Of a stretch of 64,000 nt of DNA, positions 1-8,100 are shown one piece after another. Source of the stretch: JAAYXE01 sp964391195 (GTDB lineage Bacteria > Chloroflexota > Anaerolineae > Anaerolineales > UBA4823); contig CAYMLG010000011.1 in NCBI GenBank assembly GCA_964391195.1, forward strand, positions 1 to 64,000, written 5' to 3'. Both the position numbers and the translations under genes were made by a program. The notes beneath the pieces are model-generated. The model saw only the letters and a list, made by a program, of their open reading frames with translations, searched no databases and was not told the DNA's origin. Numbering within the stretch: the stretch's first letter is position 1; every line of letters starts with the position of its first letter.

Positions 1-942
1 TGCCAGACAATTCCAACCCGCCTCCACGGTTTCGACCCACTCCGTCTCGTCTCGCAGTGTGAGACAAGGCACCTTCAACCAATAGGCTTCTTTCTGGATG
101 CCTCCGGAGTCGGTCAGGATCATGCGAGCGGACTGCTCCAGGAGCACCATGTCCAGGTAGCCCACTGGCTCGATGATCCTTACCTGGGAGCCGTCCAGCA
201 TGGACTGCAGCCCGAACTCAGCGATCCGCTTACGAGTGCGCGGGTGGAGTGGGAGAACCAACGTCTCCTCCGCCAAAGTGAAAGCTTGCAGGATGTTCCT
301 CAGCCGGTCCGGGTTATCGGTGTTCTCCGCCCGGTGGACGGTCGCCAGAAGATAGCTGCCCGGCGTTAATTCCAACCGGTCGAGGATGGTTGACCGCTCT
401 GCGGCCCGGCCGGCTGCAAAATACAATGTGTCGGCCATCACATCGCCCACCACCTCTACCCCGCGGGTGATCCCTTCTTGGGCCAGGTTTTGGGCCGCTG
501 TTTCTGAAGGACAGAAGAGCAGCGCGGATAGATGATCGGTTAGCACCCGGTTGATTTCCTCCGGCATATCCCGGTTGAAACTGCGAAGGCCGGCTTCCAC
601 GTGGGCAACCGGGATATGCAGCTTCGCCGCAGCCAGGGCCCCTGCCAGGGTGGAATTGGTATCGCCATACACCAGCACCCAATCCGGCTTTTCGGCCAGC
701 AGCACCTCCTCGACTCGCCTCAGCATCTCTCCCGTCTGTGCGCCATGGGAGCCCGAACCTACACCCAGGTGGTACTCAGGGGCCGGGATATCCAGTTCAT
801 CGAAGAATACGGCTGACATATTCGGGTCATAGTGTTGGCCCGTATGTATCAGAATCTCCGTAGCCTGCTGGCGCAATAACCTGCTCACAGCCGCCGCCTT
901 GATGAATTGAGGCCGGGCTCCAATGATTGAAACAATTTTCAT
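1..942 (-). CDS. wbpI: UDP-GlcNAc 2-epimerase family enzyme, WbpI-like (C-terminus beyond window)
   Basis: Non-hydrolysing UDP-N-acetylglucosamine 2-epimerase family; 314 residues are visible and the last few dozen lie beyond base 1. The protein begins MKIVSIIGARPQFIKAAAV. It carries the family signatures HVEAGLRS, VHRAENTDNPDRL and TDSGGIQKEA, which form the UDP-binding and catalytic cleft. The ATG at 942 starts just after the stop of the upstream dehydrogenase gene, so the two are probably translationally coupled. On sequence alone it could be WecB (UDP-ManNAc formation). Its neighbours are homologues of WbpD, WbpE, WbpB and WbpA, so the more likely step is WbpI: 2-epimerisation of UDP-2,3-diacetamido-2,3-dideoxy-glucuronate to the manno form. 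The family call is firm; the substrate is inferred from context. Confidence 0.88.
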   Translation of the reverse strand, partial: MKIVSIIGARPQFIKAAAVSRLLRQQATEILIHTGQHYDPNMSAVFFDELDIPAPEYHLGVGSGSHGAQTGEMLRRVEEVLLAEKPDWVLVYGDTNSTLAGALAAAKLHIPVAHVEAGLRSFNRDMPEEINRVLTDHLSALLFCPSETAAQNLAQEGITRGVEVVGDVMADTLYFAAGRAAERSTILDRLELTPGSYLLATVHRAENTDNPDRLRNILQAFTLAEETLVLPLHPRTRKRIAEFGLQSMLDGSQVRIIEPVGYLDMVLLEQSARMILTDSGGIQKEAYWLKVPCLTLRDETEWVETVEAGWNCLA

Positions 943-945
943 GCT

Positions 946-2277
946 TTACGCCTGCCCCTGTCCCACACCGCGATAGATCAGCCCCGCGGCCCGAGCTGCA
1001 TCTGCTGCGAACAGCCGCCGGCCGTCTACCACCACGGGTAATCGCAGCACCGCCTTCAAATCGGCCGGGCTTAGCGAGCGGTATTCCTGGTGGGCGACCA
1101 TAAACACCGCGGCATCGCAGCCGCGCAGGCAGTCCCGCACCTCGCCCTGGTAGCCGGGCACCCAGGGATCGTGGATCACCACCTCGGCCCCGCAGGCGGA
1201 CAGTTGTTCCACCAGCGCTTCGCTCGGGCTGTTGCGGGTATCGTCGCTGTCCTCCAGGTAGGCGTACCCCAACACCGCCACCTTCGCCCCTTGCAGCGTT
1301 TGCCCGGCCTCGGCCAGCGCTTCTCTCGTCAGGTCTACCATATGCGCCGGCATCCCGTCGTTCACCGCCCGCGCGGCGGGGATCAGCCGCAGCGCAGCTT
1401 TGCCCTGCGCTCCATAAGCCAGCAGCCAGGGGTCCTTGGGGATGCAGTGCCCGCCCACCCCCGCGCCGGCCAGCAGCACGTTGCGCCCCGGCGATTTGTT
1501 CACCAGCTCGCGCACGCGCATGAAGTCGGCTCCGGCCGCCTCGCAGATCAACGCCAGCTCGTTGGCGAAGGCGATATTCACATCCCGGTAAGCGTTTTCG
1601 GCGGTCTTGGTCAGCTCGGCCGTCACCGGATCGGCGGGGTCCAGATCGGCCTCCACGATGTGCCGGTAGAGCGCCACCATCACCGCCGAGACCTCGGGCG
1701 TGGTCCCCCCGCACACCCGGCTCATACGGCGCAGGTTGGCCAGCAGCTTGCCCGGCATCACCCGCTCAGGGCAGGCCCCCAGGTAAAAATCCCGGCCGCA
1801 AATCTTCCCCGAGCTCTCCTCCAGCAGCGGGCGCACCACCCCGTCGATCGTCCCCGGCGCAATGGTCGACTCGACCACCACCAGCGCCCCGTCTTTCATC
1901 ACCGGCCCCAGGCTGCCGCAGGCGGCGCGCAGGGCGGCGTAGCGCGGCTGGTTATTTTCGTCCACCGGCGTCTCCACATCGATCAGGACGATGTCCGCCC
2001 CTTCGAGCTGCCGGTAATCCCAGGTCGCTTTCAGGCGCCCGGCCTTCACCACCTCGGCCAGCAGTTCGGCCAACCCGGGCTCCTTGCCCTCGATCGGGCT
2101 CACCCCCTGGTTGATCAGCTCGATCCGGTCGCGCTTGACATCCAGCCCGGTTACGGGGAAGCCGGCCTGGGCGAACATGCACGCCACCGGCAGCCCCACG
2201 TAGCCCAAACCGATCACACCCAGGACCGCCGTGCGGTCCTGCACTTTTTGCTTCAGAACGTCTAGTTTTTCCATCAT
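946..2277 (-). CDS. wbpA: UDP-N-acetyl-hexosamine 6-dehydrogenase (WbpA/WecC-type)
   Basis: Nucleotide-sugar 6-dehydrogenase of 443 aa, oxidising the C6 alcohol of UDP-HexNAc to a carboxylate in two NAD-dependent steps. The Rossmann motif GLGYVGLP lies at about residues 23-30, the central helix contains Lys224 in ELTKTAENAYRDVNIAFANE, and the catalytic cysteine is Cys278 in GGHCIPKDPW. The C-terminal UDP-binding domain carries GYAYLEDSDDTRNSPS. Length and motif order are normal for the WecC/WbpA/TuaD family. It sits 14 bp after the WbpB-like gene and 3 bp before the epimerase. Because WbpB, WbpE and WbpD homologues precede it, the product is probably UDP-GlcNAcA (WbpA) rather than UDP-ManNAcA (WecC). 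Confidence 0.92.
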   Translation of the reverse strand: MMEKLDVLKQKVQDRTAVLGVIGLGYVGLPVACMFAQAGFPVTGLDVKRDRIELINQGVSPIEGKEPGLAELLAEVVKAGRLKATWDYRQLEGADIVLIDVETPVDENNQPRYAALRAACGSLGPVMKDGALVVVESTIAPGTIDGVVRPLLEESSGKICGRDFYLGACPERVMPGKLLANLRRMSRVCGGTTPEVSAVMVALYRHIVEADLDPADPVTAELTKTAENAYRDVNIAFANELALICEAAGADFMRVRELVNKSPGRNVLLAGAGVGGHCIPKDPWLLAYGAQGKAALRLIPAARAVNDGMPAHMVDLTREALAEAGQTLQGAKVAVLGYAYLEDSDDTRNSPSEALVEQLSACGAEVVIHDPWVPGYQGEVRDCLRGCDAAVFMVAHQEYRSLSPADLKAVLRLPVVVDGRRLFAADAARAAGLIYRGVGQGQA

Positions 2278-2291
2278 CAGCCCGTTTGGCC

Positions 2292-3308
2292 CTATGCCGG
2301 TTGAGCGAGGGGCAGTGACAGGCTGCGGTGTTCCGCGCCCGACGCCACCAGCGCTTTTGCCAGTTCCAATGCTTTCAAACCGTCTTCACCCGTGATCGGC
2401 ACGGCGGTGTCGTTGGCCACTGCCTCTAAAAACGCTTCCTGCTCGGCCCGCAGCGGTTCTTTTTTAGGGATCACGAAGCGCGTCATCTGGCCTTCGCTCA
2501 CCCCGCGCAGGATGCGCAGCGTTTCCCATTCGCTGGAGTGCGTCACCGAGTTCTCGAAAAAGTACAGGTCCTGGGAGAGCAGATCCACCCGGAACATCCC
2601 CTCTGCGCCGGTGACGATGAACTCGCGAATCTTGGTGGGCGTCAGCCAGTTGATCGTCAGCGTCCCGATTGCCCCGCCAGACATGCGCACCAGCCCGGTG
2701 AGCAGGTCCTCATGCTTGCTGTGGATGTGCTTCTCCGTCTCGGCGTAAATCCGCACCACGTCCTGCTGCGACACGTAGCGCATAATATCCAGATCGTGCA
2801 CGGCCAGGTCGATGACCACGCCCACATCGGCGATGCGCCTCGGGAATGGACCCTGGCGATGGGCGTCCATCTGGAAAATCCGCCCCAGCTTGCCGTCCGC
2901 GATCTGCTGCTTCAGGGCCACAATCGCCGGGTTGAAGCGCTCGATGTGCCCGATCATTAGCTTCACGCCCTTTCGCTGCGCCGCGGCAATGATCTCCCTC
3001 CCTTCGTCCACGTCGAAGGCGATGGGCTTCTCGATCAGCAGGTGGATCCCGCGCTCGATGACCTCCAGGGCCACATCCCGGTGGTACAGGGTGGGCACGG
3101 CGAGCGTCACCGCATCGGGCTGCAGCTCGTCGAGCAGCGTGCAATAGTCCGTGTAGCCCCGGGTGTTGTACTTCCTGGCCACCGCGGTCACCAGGGCTTC
3201 GTTCGTGTCCGATACCCCCACCAGGTCCACCCCGGGGAGCTCCCAGTTGACTCGGGCGTGATTCACGCCCATAGAGCCGACACCGATCACTGCGGTTTTC
3301 AGGGTCAT
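2292..3308 (-). CDS. wbpB: Gfo/Idh/MocA oxidoreductase, UDP-GlcNAcA 3-dehydrogenase (WbpB-like)
   Basis: NAD-dependent sugar oxidoreductase of 338 aa. The N-terminal Rossmann motif is AVIGVGSMG (about residues 6-14), followed by the family EKP motif at 93-95 and GHIERFNPA at about 119-127, with a catalytic-region histidine in the VHDLDIMRY segment. In the WbpA-B-E-D-I pathway this enzyme oxidises C3 of UDP-GlcNAcA to the 3-keto sugar, which the neighbouring aminotransferase then aminates. Its ATG overlaps the TGA of the WbpE-like gene by 4 bp, showing translational coupling with the next enzyme of the route. The assignment to WbpB rather than another Gfo/Idh enzyme rests on this context. Confidence 0.88.
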   Translation of the reverse strand: MTLKTAVIGVGSMGVNHARVNWELPGVDLVGVSDTNEALVTAVARKYNTRGYTDYCTLLDELQPDAVTLAVPTLYHRDVALEVIERGIHLLIEKPIAFDVDEGREIIAAAQRKGVKLMIGHIERFNPAIVALKQQIADGKLGRIFQMDAHRQGPFPRRIADVGVVIDLAVHDLDIMRYVSQQDVVRIYAETEKHIHSKHEDLLTGLVRMSGGAIGTLTINWLTPTKIREFIVTGAEGMFRVDLLSQDLYFFENSVTHSSEWETLRILRGVSEGQMTRFVIPKKEPLRAEQEAFLEAVANDTAVPITGEDGLKALELAKALVASGAEHRSLSLPLAQPA

Positions 3309-4375
3309 AGTTTATTCACCTCGGTCACGATCTTCTCCAGGTCCGCCTGGCTCAGTCGAGGGTGGACCGGCAGGGAGATCACTTCTTTGGCCAGCGCTTC
3401 CGCCACCGGCAGGTGGAATTCACCCGCCAGTTGGCGCATGTACTGCTGCTGGTGCGCCGGCACCGGGTAGAAGATGCCGGTGCCCACACCGGCCGCGTTC
3501 AACTGCTTCACTGCCGCATCCCGGTTGCGCCCGCCGTCCAGCCGGATCGTGTACTGGTGCCACACGTGTCCGTAGTTTTCCTTCACCTTGGGCGTGATCA
3601 CGGTGCGGAGGTTCTCGTTCAGGTAGGCCGCGTTCCTGGTGCGCTTCTCGGTAAACTCCTTTAGCCGGTCCATTTGGGCCAGTCCGATGGCGGCGTGCAG
3701 GTCGCTCATGCGGAAATTGAAACCCACCATCTCGTGGTAGTAGCGGACCTTCATTCCGTGGTTGCGGATCAGCCGGCACTGCTCGGCGATGTGGTCGTCG
3801 TCGGTGGTGATCATCCCCCCCTCGCCCGACATCACATTTTTCGTCGCGTACAGGGAGAAAGCCCCCGTCCCGAAGCTGCCGGCCACTTTGCCGCAGTAGG
3901 TGGCGCCCACCGCCTGGCAGGCGTCTTCCACGATCGCCAGGTTGTGTTTCTCGGCGATAGCCCGGATAGCGTCCATCTCGCACACGTAGCCGTACAGGTG
4001 CACCGGCATAATCGCCTTGGTGCGCGGGGTGATGGCCGCTTCGATCTTCGCCGGGTCGAGGTTGAAAGTCTCCGGGTCGATATCAACGAAGACCGGCCTG
4101 GCCCCGGTGAAGAGGATGCTGTTGGCCGAAGCGATAAAGGTGAACGGGGTGGTGATCACTTCGTCTCCCGGGCCGACCCCGTGCGCCAGCAGCGCCACGT
4201 GCAGGGCTGTGGTGCCTGAAGTGGTGGCGATGGCGTGCTTCACCCCGCATAGGGCGGCAAAGCGTTCTTCCAGCAGCGCCACTTTGGGGCCCTGGGCCAG
4301 CATACCCGACTCCAGGACCTCCATGACCAGCTTTTTTTCCTCATCGCCGATGAAGGGCTTTGATATTGGGATCAT
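3305..4375 (-). CDS. wbpE: DegT/DnrJ/EryC1/StrS aminotransferase (WbpE-like)
   Basis: PLP-dependent sugar aminotransferase of 356 aa. The Schiff-base lysine is Lys179 in SLYATKNVMSGEGG, preceded by the cofactor-binding Asp in VEDACQAVGA (about 149-158) and the phosphate-binding TTSGTTALHVAL segment at 51-62. Family length and domain order are normal. A clear ribosome-binding site (AAGGAG) lies about 10 nt before the ATG. The predicted reaction is transamination of UDP-3-keto-GlcNAcA to UDP-GlcNAc(3NH2)A with glutamate as donor, between WbpB (3-oxidation) and WbpD (3-N-acetylation). A 141-bp A/T-rich gap separates it from the acetyltransferase upstream, with no gene seen in the gap. Confidence 0.93.
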   Translation of the reverse strand: MIPISKPFIGDEEKKLVMEVLESGMLAQGPKVALLEERFAALCGVKHAIATTSGTTALHVALLAHGVGPGDEVITTPFTFIASANSILFTGARPVFVDIDPETFNLDPAKIEAAITPRTKAIMPVHLYGYVCEMDAIRAIAEKHNLAIVEDACQAVGATYCGKVAGSFGTGAFSLYATKNVMSGEGGMITTDDDHIAEQCRLIRNHGMKVRYYHEMVGFNFRMSDLHAAIGLAQMDRLKEFTEKRTRNAAYLNENLRTVITPKVKENYGHVWHQYTIRLDGGRNRDAAVKQLNAAGVGTGIFYPVPAHQQQYMRQLAGEFHLPVAEALAKEVISLPVHPRLSQADLEKIVTEVNKL

Positions 4376-4516
4376 TATTTCATTCTCCTTAAACCAAATA
4401 ATTTTTTTATTTGCCCTCCGGCTCTTCCGGGACAGCCTCCTGGTAGACGATTTCGGCCAGGCTGTGCCGAAAACATCTACTACCCACCCCCTGGCCCCGT
4501 TGTAAGCGGAAGCCTC

Positions 4517-5146
4517 TTATTTTTTTAGCCGGGAATAGTCCTCCCAGGGGATTTCCACCGTGCGGGAACATTCCGGGCAGCACATCTCCACGGGTAATGC
4601 CTTTTCTCCCGGCTCCTCCATGCTGATCCGGCTGAGCTTGTGCCCGCAGGGGCAGACGAACCCGTGCAGCCGGGCGGGGTTGCCGTACACCAGCCCGTAA
4701 TCCGGCACGCTTTTCGTTACCACCGCCCCCGATCCGATCATCGCCCATCTGCCGATCGTGATGCCGCAGACGATCGTAGCGTGCGCGCCGATCGAGGCCC
4801 CATAGCGCACCAGGGTTTCGCTCACCGTCCAGTCGTCTCCCCCTTTCAAACTCCCATCCGGGTTGATCGCCCGCGGCCAGCGGTCATTGGTGAACACGCA
4901 GTGCGGCCCGCAGAAGACACCGTCTTCCAGGGTCACTCCGTGATAAACCGAGATCCCGTTCTGGATCTTCACATTATTACCGATCACCACTCCGGCGTCG
5001 ATATACACGCCCTTGCTGAGGATGCAGTTTGCGCCCAGCGCCGCCCCCTCGCGCACCTGGCAGTGCTGCCAGATTTTTGTGCCAGGCCCGATGGTAGCCT
5101 TGGGTGAAACGTCTGCTGTGGGGTGAACGAAGTAATGGTTGTCCAT
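4517..5146 (-). CDS. wbpD: Left-handed beta-helix N-acetyltransferase (WbpD-like) with C-terminal Cys motif
   Basis: Acyltransferase of 209 aa built from hexapeptide repeats (for example TADVSPKATIGPGTKIW and GNNVKIQNGISVYHG), with the TIGRWAMIGSGAVVTKSVPDY loop typical of UDP-3-amino-sugar N-acetyltransferases. The final 45 residues add a cysteine motif: CPC at 165-167, then CCPEC at 189-193, a possible metal-binding ribbon after the helical fold. Predicted role: acetyl-CoA-dependent 3-N-acetylation giving UDP-GlcNAc(3NAc)A, the substrate of the WbpI-like epimerase. It is the first of the five pathway genes in the direction of transcription and lies 28 bp after the TPR gene. Confidence 0.88.
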   Translation of the reverse strand: MDNHYFVHPTADVSPKATIGPGTKIWQHCQVREGAALGANCILSKGVYIDAGVVIGNNVKIQNGISVYHGVTLEDGVFCGPHCVFTNDRWPRAINPDGSLKGGDDWTVSETLVRYGASIGAHATIVCGITIGRWAMIGSGAVVTKSVPDYGLVYGNPARLHGFVCPCGHKLSRISMEEPGEKALPVEMCCPECSRTVEIPWEDYSRLKK

Positions 5147-5174
5147 GCTTTTTCTCTTGTGAAAAAATTGCGCG

Positions 5175-6161
5175 CTAATCCAGCGCGGTGGAGCAGTTCT
5201 CGATGCCCCGGATCACATCGGAATCGTTGGGCGCAAGGCGCAGGGCTTGCTGGAAGTATTCGTTGGCCTGGCGGCAGTCGCCTTTTGCCGCGTAAGACTT
5301 GCCCAACCCGGCATAGGCCGGCGCGTAATTCTGGTTGATCTCCAGCGTTTCCTCGTAGAGCAGCAGCGCCCGGTCGAAATCCCCTTCCCCGACATAGCTC
5401 TCGGCCGCGTAATAATACGCCTCGGTTAGCCCCGGGCGCAGCATCGCCGCCGCCTCGAACTGCTCCCGAGCGGCGGGGAAATCCCGCTTTTCCACGTAAA
5501 GTTGGCCTATCGCCATATATAGCTGGTAATCGTCCGGGACGAGCTCCAACGCCTGCTCGTACTCGGCGATCGCCAGGTCCCATTCCTGCATCTCGCGGTA
5601 CACCTCTCCCCGGGTCCGGTGGGCCTGGTAATATGTGGGATTCAATATCAACGCCCGATCCAGGACTGCCAGCGCGGCTTCATAATCCAGGTTCGCCCGG
5701 TAGCTGGCCGCCAGCTCCATCAGGTGCCCTATGTTGTTGGGTTCGAGCCTGGTCAGCTTCTGATATTGTTCGATCGCCTCCGGGAGCTTATTGGCGCTGC
5801 GCAGGGTGCGCGCCAGGCTGAGCAGATAGCCGGTTTCGTTCGGGCGGGATCGCAGCGCGCGGGCCAGCGCCGCCTCGGCTTTGTCGTAAGCCCTCGCCTG
5901 GCGGTACAATTCGCCGGCCCGGCCCAGCACATCCGGGTCCCGGACTCCGGCTGTGGTCGCGTCCAACACCCGCACCGCATCCTGGTTTCTGCCGGTGGCC
6001 TGGTGCAGCGCGACGATCTCCAACTGCAGCCGGGTGTTCTCCGCCCGCATAGTTGACCGTATATACCAGATCCCGGCCGCGTTCAAGACCGCCGCGATCA
6101 CCACGATCAACAGGATGCGCTGCCAGTTCGAGAGGGGGGTGGGTTCTGGTGCGTCGTGCAT
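5175..6161 (-). CDS. Membrane-anchored tetratricopeptide-repeat protein
   Basis: A protein of 328 aa with one N-terminal membrane helix (about 17-35, ILLIVVIAAVLNAAGIWYI) and then seven or eight TPR units. Typical TPR helices are seen in AEAALARALRSRPNETGYLL and PEAIEQYQKLTRLEPNNIGH. Topology suggests the repeats face the outside of the membrane. TPR proteins commonly serve as scaffolds in polysaccharide assembly and export, and its place just ahead of the five sugar-nucleotide genes fits that, though no specific partner can be named. It has its own promoter at 6206-6234, so it may head a transcript covering the whole wbp set. Confidence 0.85.
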   Translation of the reverse strand: MHDAPEPTPLSNWQRILLIVVIAAVLNAAGIWYIRSTMRAENTRLQLEIVALHQATGRNQDAVRVLDATTAGVRDPDVLGRAGELYRQARAYDKAEAALARALRSRPNETGYLLSLARTLRSANKLPEAIEQYQKLTRLEPNNIGHLMELAASYRANLDYEAALAVLDRALILNPTYYQAHRTRGEVYREMQEWDLAIAEYEQALELVPDDYQLYMAIGQLYVEKRDFPAAREQFEAAAMLRPGLTEAYYYAAESYVGEGDFDRALLLYEETLEINQNYAPAYAGLGKSYAAKGDCRQANEYFQQALRLAPNDSDVIRGIENCSTALD

Positions 6162-6205
6162 GGTCCCAAACCTATCTGTTGCTGTCGCCGGGTGAGGCCT
6201 GTTGA

Positions 6206-6234
6206 CTTATACCACCTGCGTTATCCCAAGTCAA
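6206..6234 (-). promoter_or_regulatory. Sigma-70 type promoter for the TPR-wbp operon
   Basis: On the minus strand there is TTGACT, a 17-nt spacer and TATAAG, with TGG directly before the -10 box (extended -10). It ends about 45 nt ahead of the ATG at 6161. Near-consensus boxes with ideal spacing make this one of the best promoters in the window. It probably drives the TPR gene and the WbpD-E-B-A-I genes behind it. Confidence 0.7.
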
Positions 6235-6260
6235 TAGGCTCGCCCGGCGGCAGAACCACC

Positions 6261-6303
6261 GATGCGCCATACCCGAGCCGCCAGTAGACAGGTATGGCGC
6301 ATC
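6261..6303. repeat. Inverted repeat, 13-bp perfect arms, 17-nt loop
   Basis: The arms gatgcgccatacc (6261-6273) and ggtatggcgcatc (6291-6303) are perfectly complementary. The repeat lies between the stop of the glycoside hydrolase (6343) and the promoter of the TPR gene, so it probably ends or stabilises the hydrolase transcript. No T-tract follows. Confidence 0.55.
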
Positions 6304-6342
6304 TGCTGTGCAAAATGGTGGAATGCCGGCCGGCTTTTGCTG

Positions 6343-7992
6343 CTACCTGACGATTTCGATGATCACCGGCTCTGGCTGCAGGTTGAATGTGATGCTGCCG
6401 TTTACTGCGCCATCAGCATCCATTGCGCCGCCATCGGTCACGGCGAAATCTTCCGGTAAGCCCGCCCCTGGCCGGTAAACAACCCGCAGCTCCGTGACGC
6501 CCAGGGTGAGCGCGACCGGATCACCGGTGTTCCTCCAGGCCACGATCTTGGTGTTGCCCGCCGCCGGGCCGGCCACGTGCTTGAACTGGTAGGCCTCGGC
6601 CTGGGGGTTCGTGCGCGGGTTGAAGGCGATCCACTGGTCGAAGCGGTAGTAGCCCAGCTCGCGGGTCAGCGTCTGGTAGGCGTAATAGGCCGGCTTTGGC
6701 TCGTTTTCAAGGTTCGGGGTGCGCGAGTCATACAGCAGCCCCTGATAATCTTGATCCAGTATATCAGGCTGGATCTTGATGGCGTACCAGGTGATGTTCT
6801 CGGCGCCCATGGCGAACCCGCGGGCGTGTACGGTGAACACGTAGCGCGCCTGGTCCGTCTCGTTTGCTCCGAAGAAATGGCTGTCGGGATCGAGGACCTT
6901 CGGGTAGTCAGCAGTACCCTCGGGTACCCCGTTGGCGCCAACCTCGGTCAGCCACAGCGGCTTTTCCACGCCGAAGCAGGTCTTCATGCGCTCGTTCACG
7001 TGTGAGGCCTTAGCAGTGATATCGCGCCCGTAAGGGGAGTAGATTTTATCCCCCGGCTCCATCTGGTTGATCACACCCAGGCAGGTGGGCTTGCCGACTC
7101 CCGTCCAACCCTCCCAGCCGGCGGCGAAGTTCTTAAAGAAGTGGAAGTTCACCCCGTCGGTGTAGGGTGCTCCTCCGGCCTGGACCATCTCATCCAGGAA
7201 GGTGCGGACGAAATAATTCCCATTCTGCTCGTCGGTGAAGTGATCGTAAGCCATGCCGCCCATGATCACTCTGGCCGCCGGGTCCAGGCCCTTGAGCAGT
7301 TCGTACGCTCCCTGGAGCAGTTCTTTGTATGCCCCGCCGTGCTCGCCGTAATTCATCACGCCATCGCTGCAGCGATACCCATCGCGCGCATCCGGCTCGT
7401 TCAGGATCTCCCACACGTCGATATACGGGTAGCGGGCGTGCAGCTCCTCCAGGAACCGGTAATACACCGCTGGGTCTTCGATCAGTCCACACACATTATC
7501 GTTGGTTCGCGCCCATAGAGGGGCGTTGGTGACCGTGGCGATCAGCCCCAGGCCGGCCTGGTCCAGCTGAGGCAGCCTGAGGTCGTAGAAATTCCATTTA
7601 TAAGCGCCACCCTCATCCGGTTGGATACCGGCCCAGTCGATATAGACGCGCACGTATCCGGCGCCGCTCTCTTTGATCGCCTCCAACATGCTCGGGAAGG
7701 CCGCGTCCAGTTCGGCGATTATCGCCTCCTGAGCCGCAGCGGCTTCCTCCGCCGGGAGGTCCGCCAGTGCTGAGCTGGCCGCGATCTGGCTCAATCCCGC
7801 AATCTGCAGTGAGAAGGGGGGCCGTTCGGTGAACACATTGTGCGACAGAGTCGGCAGATACAGCGTCGTTGTGCCTCCAGTTTGAGCCTTGGCCACATCC
7901 GCCGGCCAGGCAGTGTTCACCAGGCTGGGGAAGGCGGCGGCCACCAGGGCCATGACGAGACAAACTACTACTAGGCGGTTGAGAAACTTCAT
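6343..7992 (-). CDS. Secreted clan GH-A glycoside hydrolase (GH39/GH5-like)
   Basis: A secreted protein of about 549 aa with an N-terminal signal peptide (VVVCLVMALVAAAF) and, just after it, a YLPTLSHN segment like the YLP motifs common on exported Chloroflexota proteins. The (beta/alpha)8 fold is supported by the general acid in DVWEILNEPD (Glu about 199) and by a candidate nucleophile in LWLTEVGANG (Glu about 350), spaced about 150 residues apart as in clan GH-A. The ATG at 7992 is used here; a TTG at 7998 has better spacing to the AAGGAG site. Substrate unknown. Position inside the polysaccharide locus suggests trimming or turnover of the surface glycan. It has its own promoter at 8034-8062. 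Confidence 0.8.
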   Translation of the reverse strand: MKFLNRLVVVCLVMALVAAAFPSLVNTAWPADVAKAQTGGTTTLYLPTLSHNVFTERPPFSLQIAGLSQIAASSALADLPAEEAAAAQEAIIAELDAAFPSMLEAIKESGAGYVRVYIDWAGIQPDEGGAYKWNFYDLRLPQLDQAGLGLIATVTNAPLWARTNDNVCGLIEDPAVYYRFLEELHARYPYIDVWEILNEPDARDGYRCSDGVMNYGEHGGAYKELLQGAYELLKGLDPAARVIMGGMAYDHFTDEQNGNYFVRTFLDEMVQAGGAPYTDGVNFHFFKNFAAGWEGWTGVGKPTCLGVINQMEPGDKIYSPYGRDITAKASHVNERMKTCFGVEKPLWLTEVGANGVPEGTADYPKVLDPDSHFFGANETDQARYVFTVHARGFAMGAENITWYAIKIQPDILDQDYQGLLYDSRTPNLENEPKPAYYAYQTLTRELGYYRFDQWIAFNPRTNPQAEAYQFKHVAGPAAGNTKIVAWRNTGDPVALTLGVTELRVVYRPGAGLPEDFAVTDGGAMDADGAVNGSITFNLQPEPVIIEIVR

Positions 7993-8033
7993 TGTCAATC
8001 AATCTCCTTTTCCACGGTTGTACGGCAAACCGC

Positions 8034-8062
8034 ATACTATCGCGGCTGGCCGCTCCTGTCAA
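8034..8062 (-). promoter_or_regulatory. Sigma-70 type promoter for the glycoside hydrolase
   Basis: The minus strand reads TTGACA, a 17-nt spacer and TAGTAT, about 40 nt ahead of the hydrolase start. A consensus -35 box with ideal spacing indicates that the hydrolase is transcribed independently of the glycosyltransferase upstream. Confidence 0.65.
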
Positions 8063-8100
8063 GCAGATCTGGATATCTCCGAGCAGATTTCTATACCCTC

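Noticed and set aside
1090..2265. Open frame of 391 codons on the plus strand, opposite the WbpA-like gene
   Set aside because: His/Arg/Pro-rich, no recognisable domain, and exactly antisense to a well-conserved dehydrogenase in a GC-rich region; a false frame.
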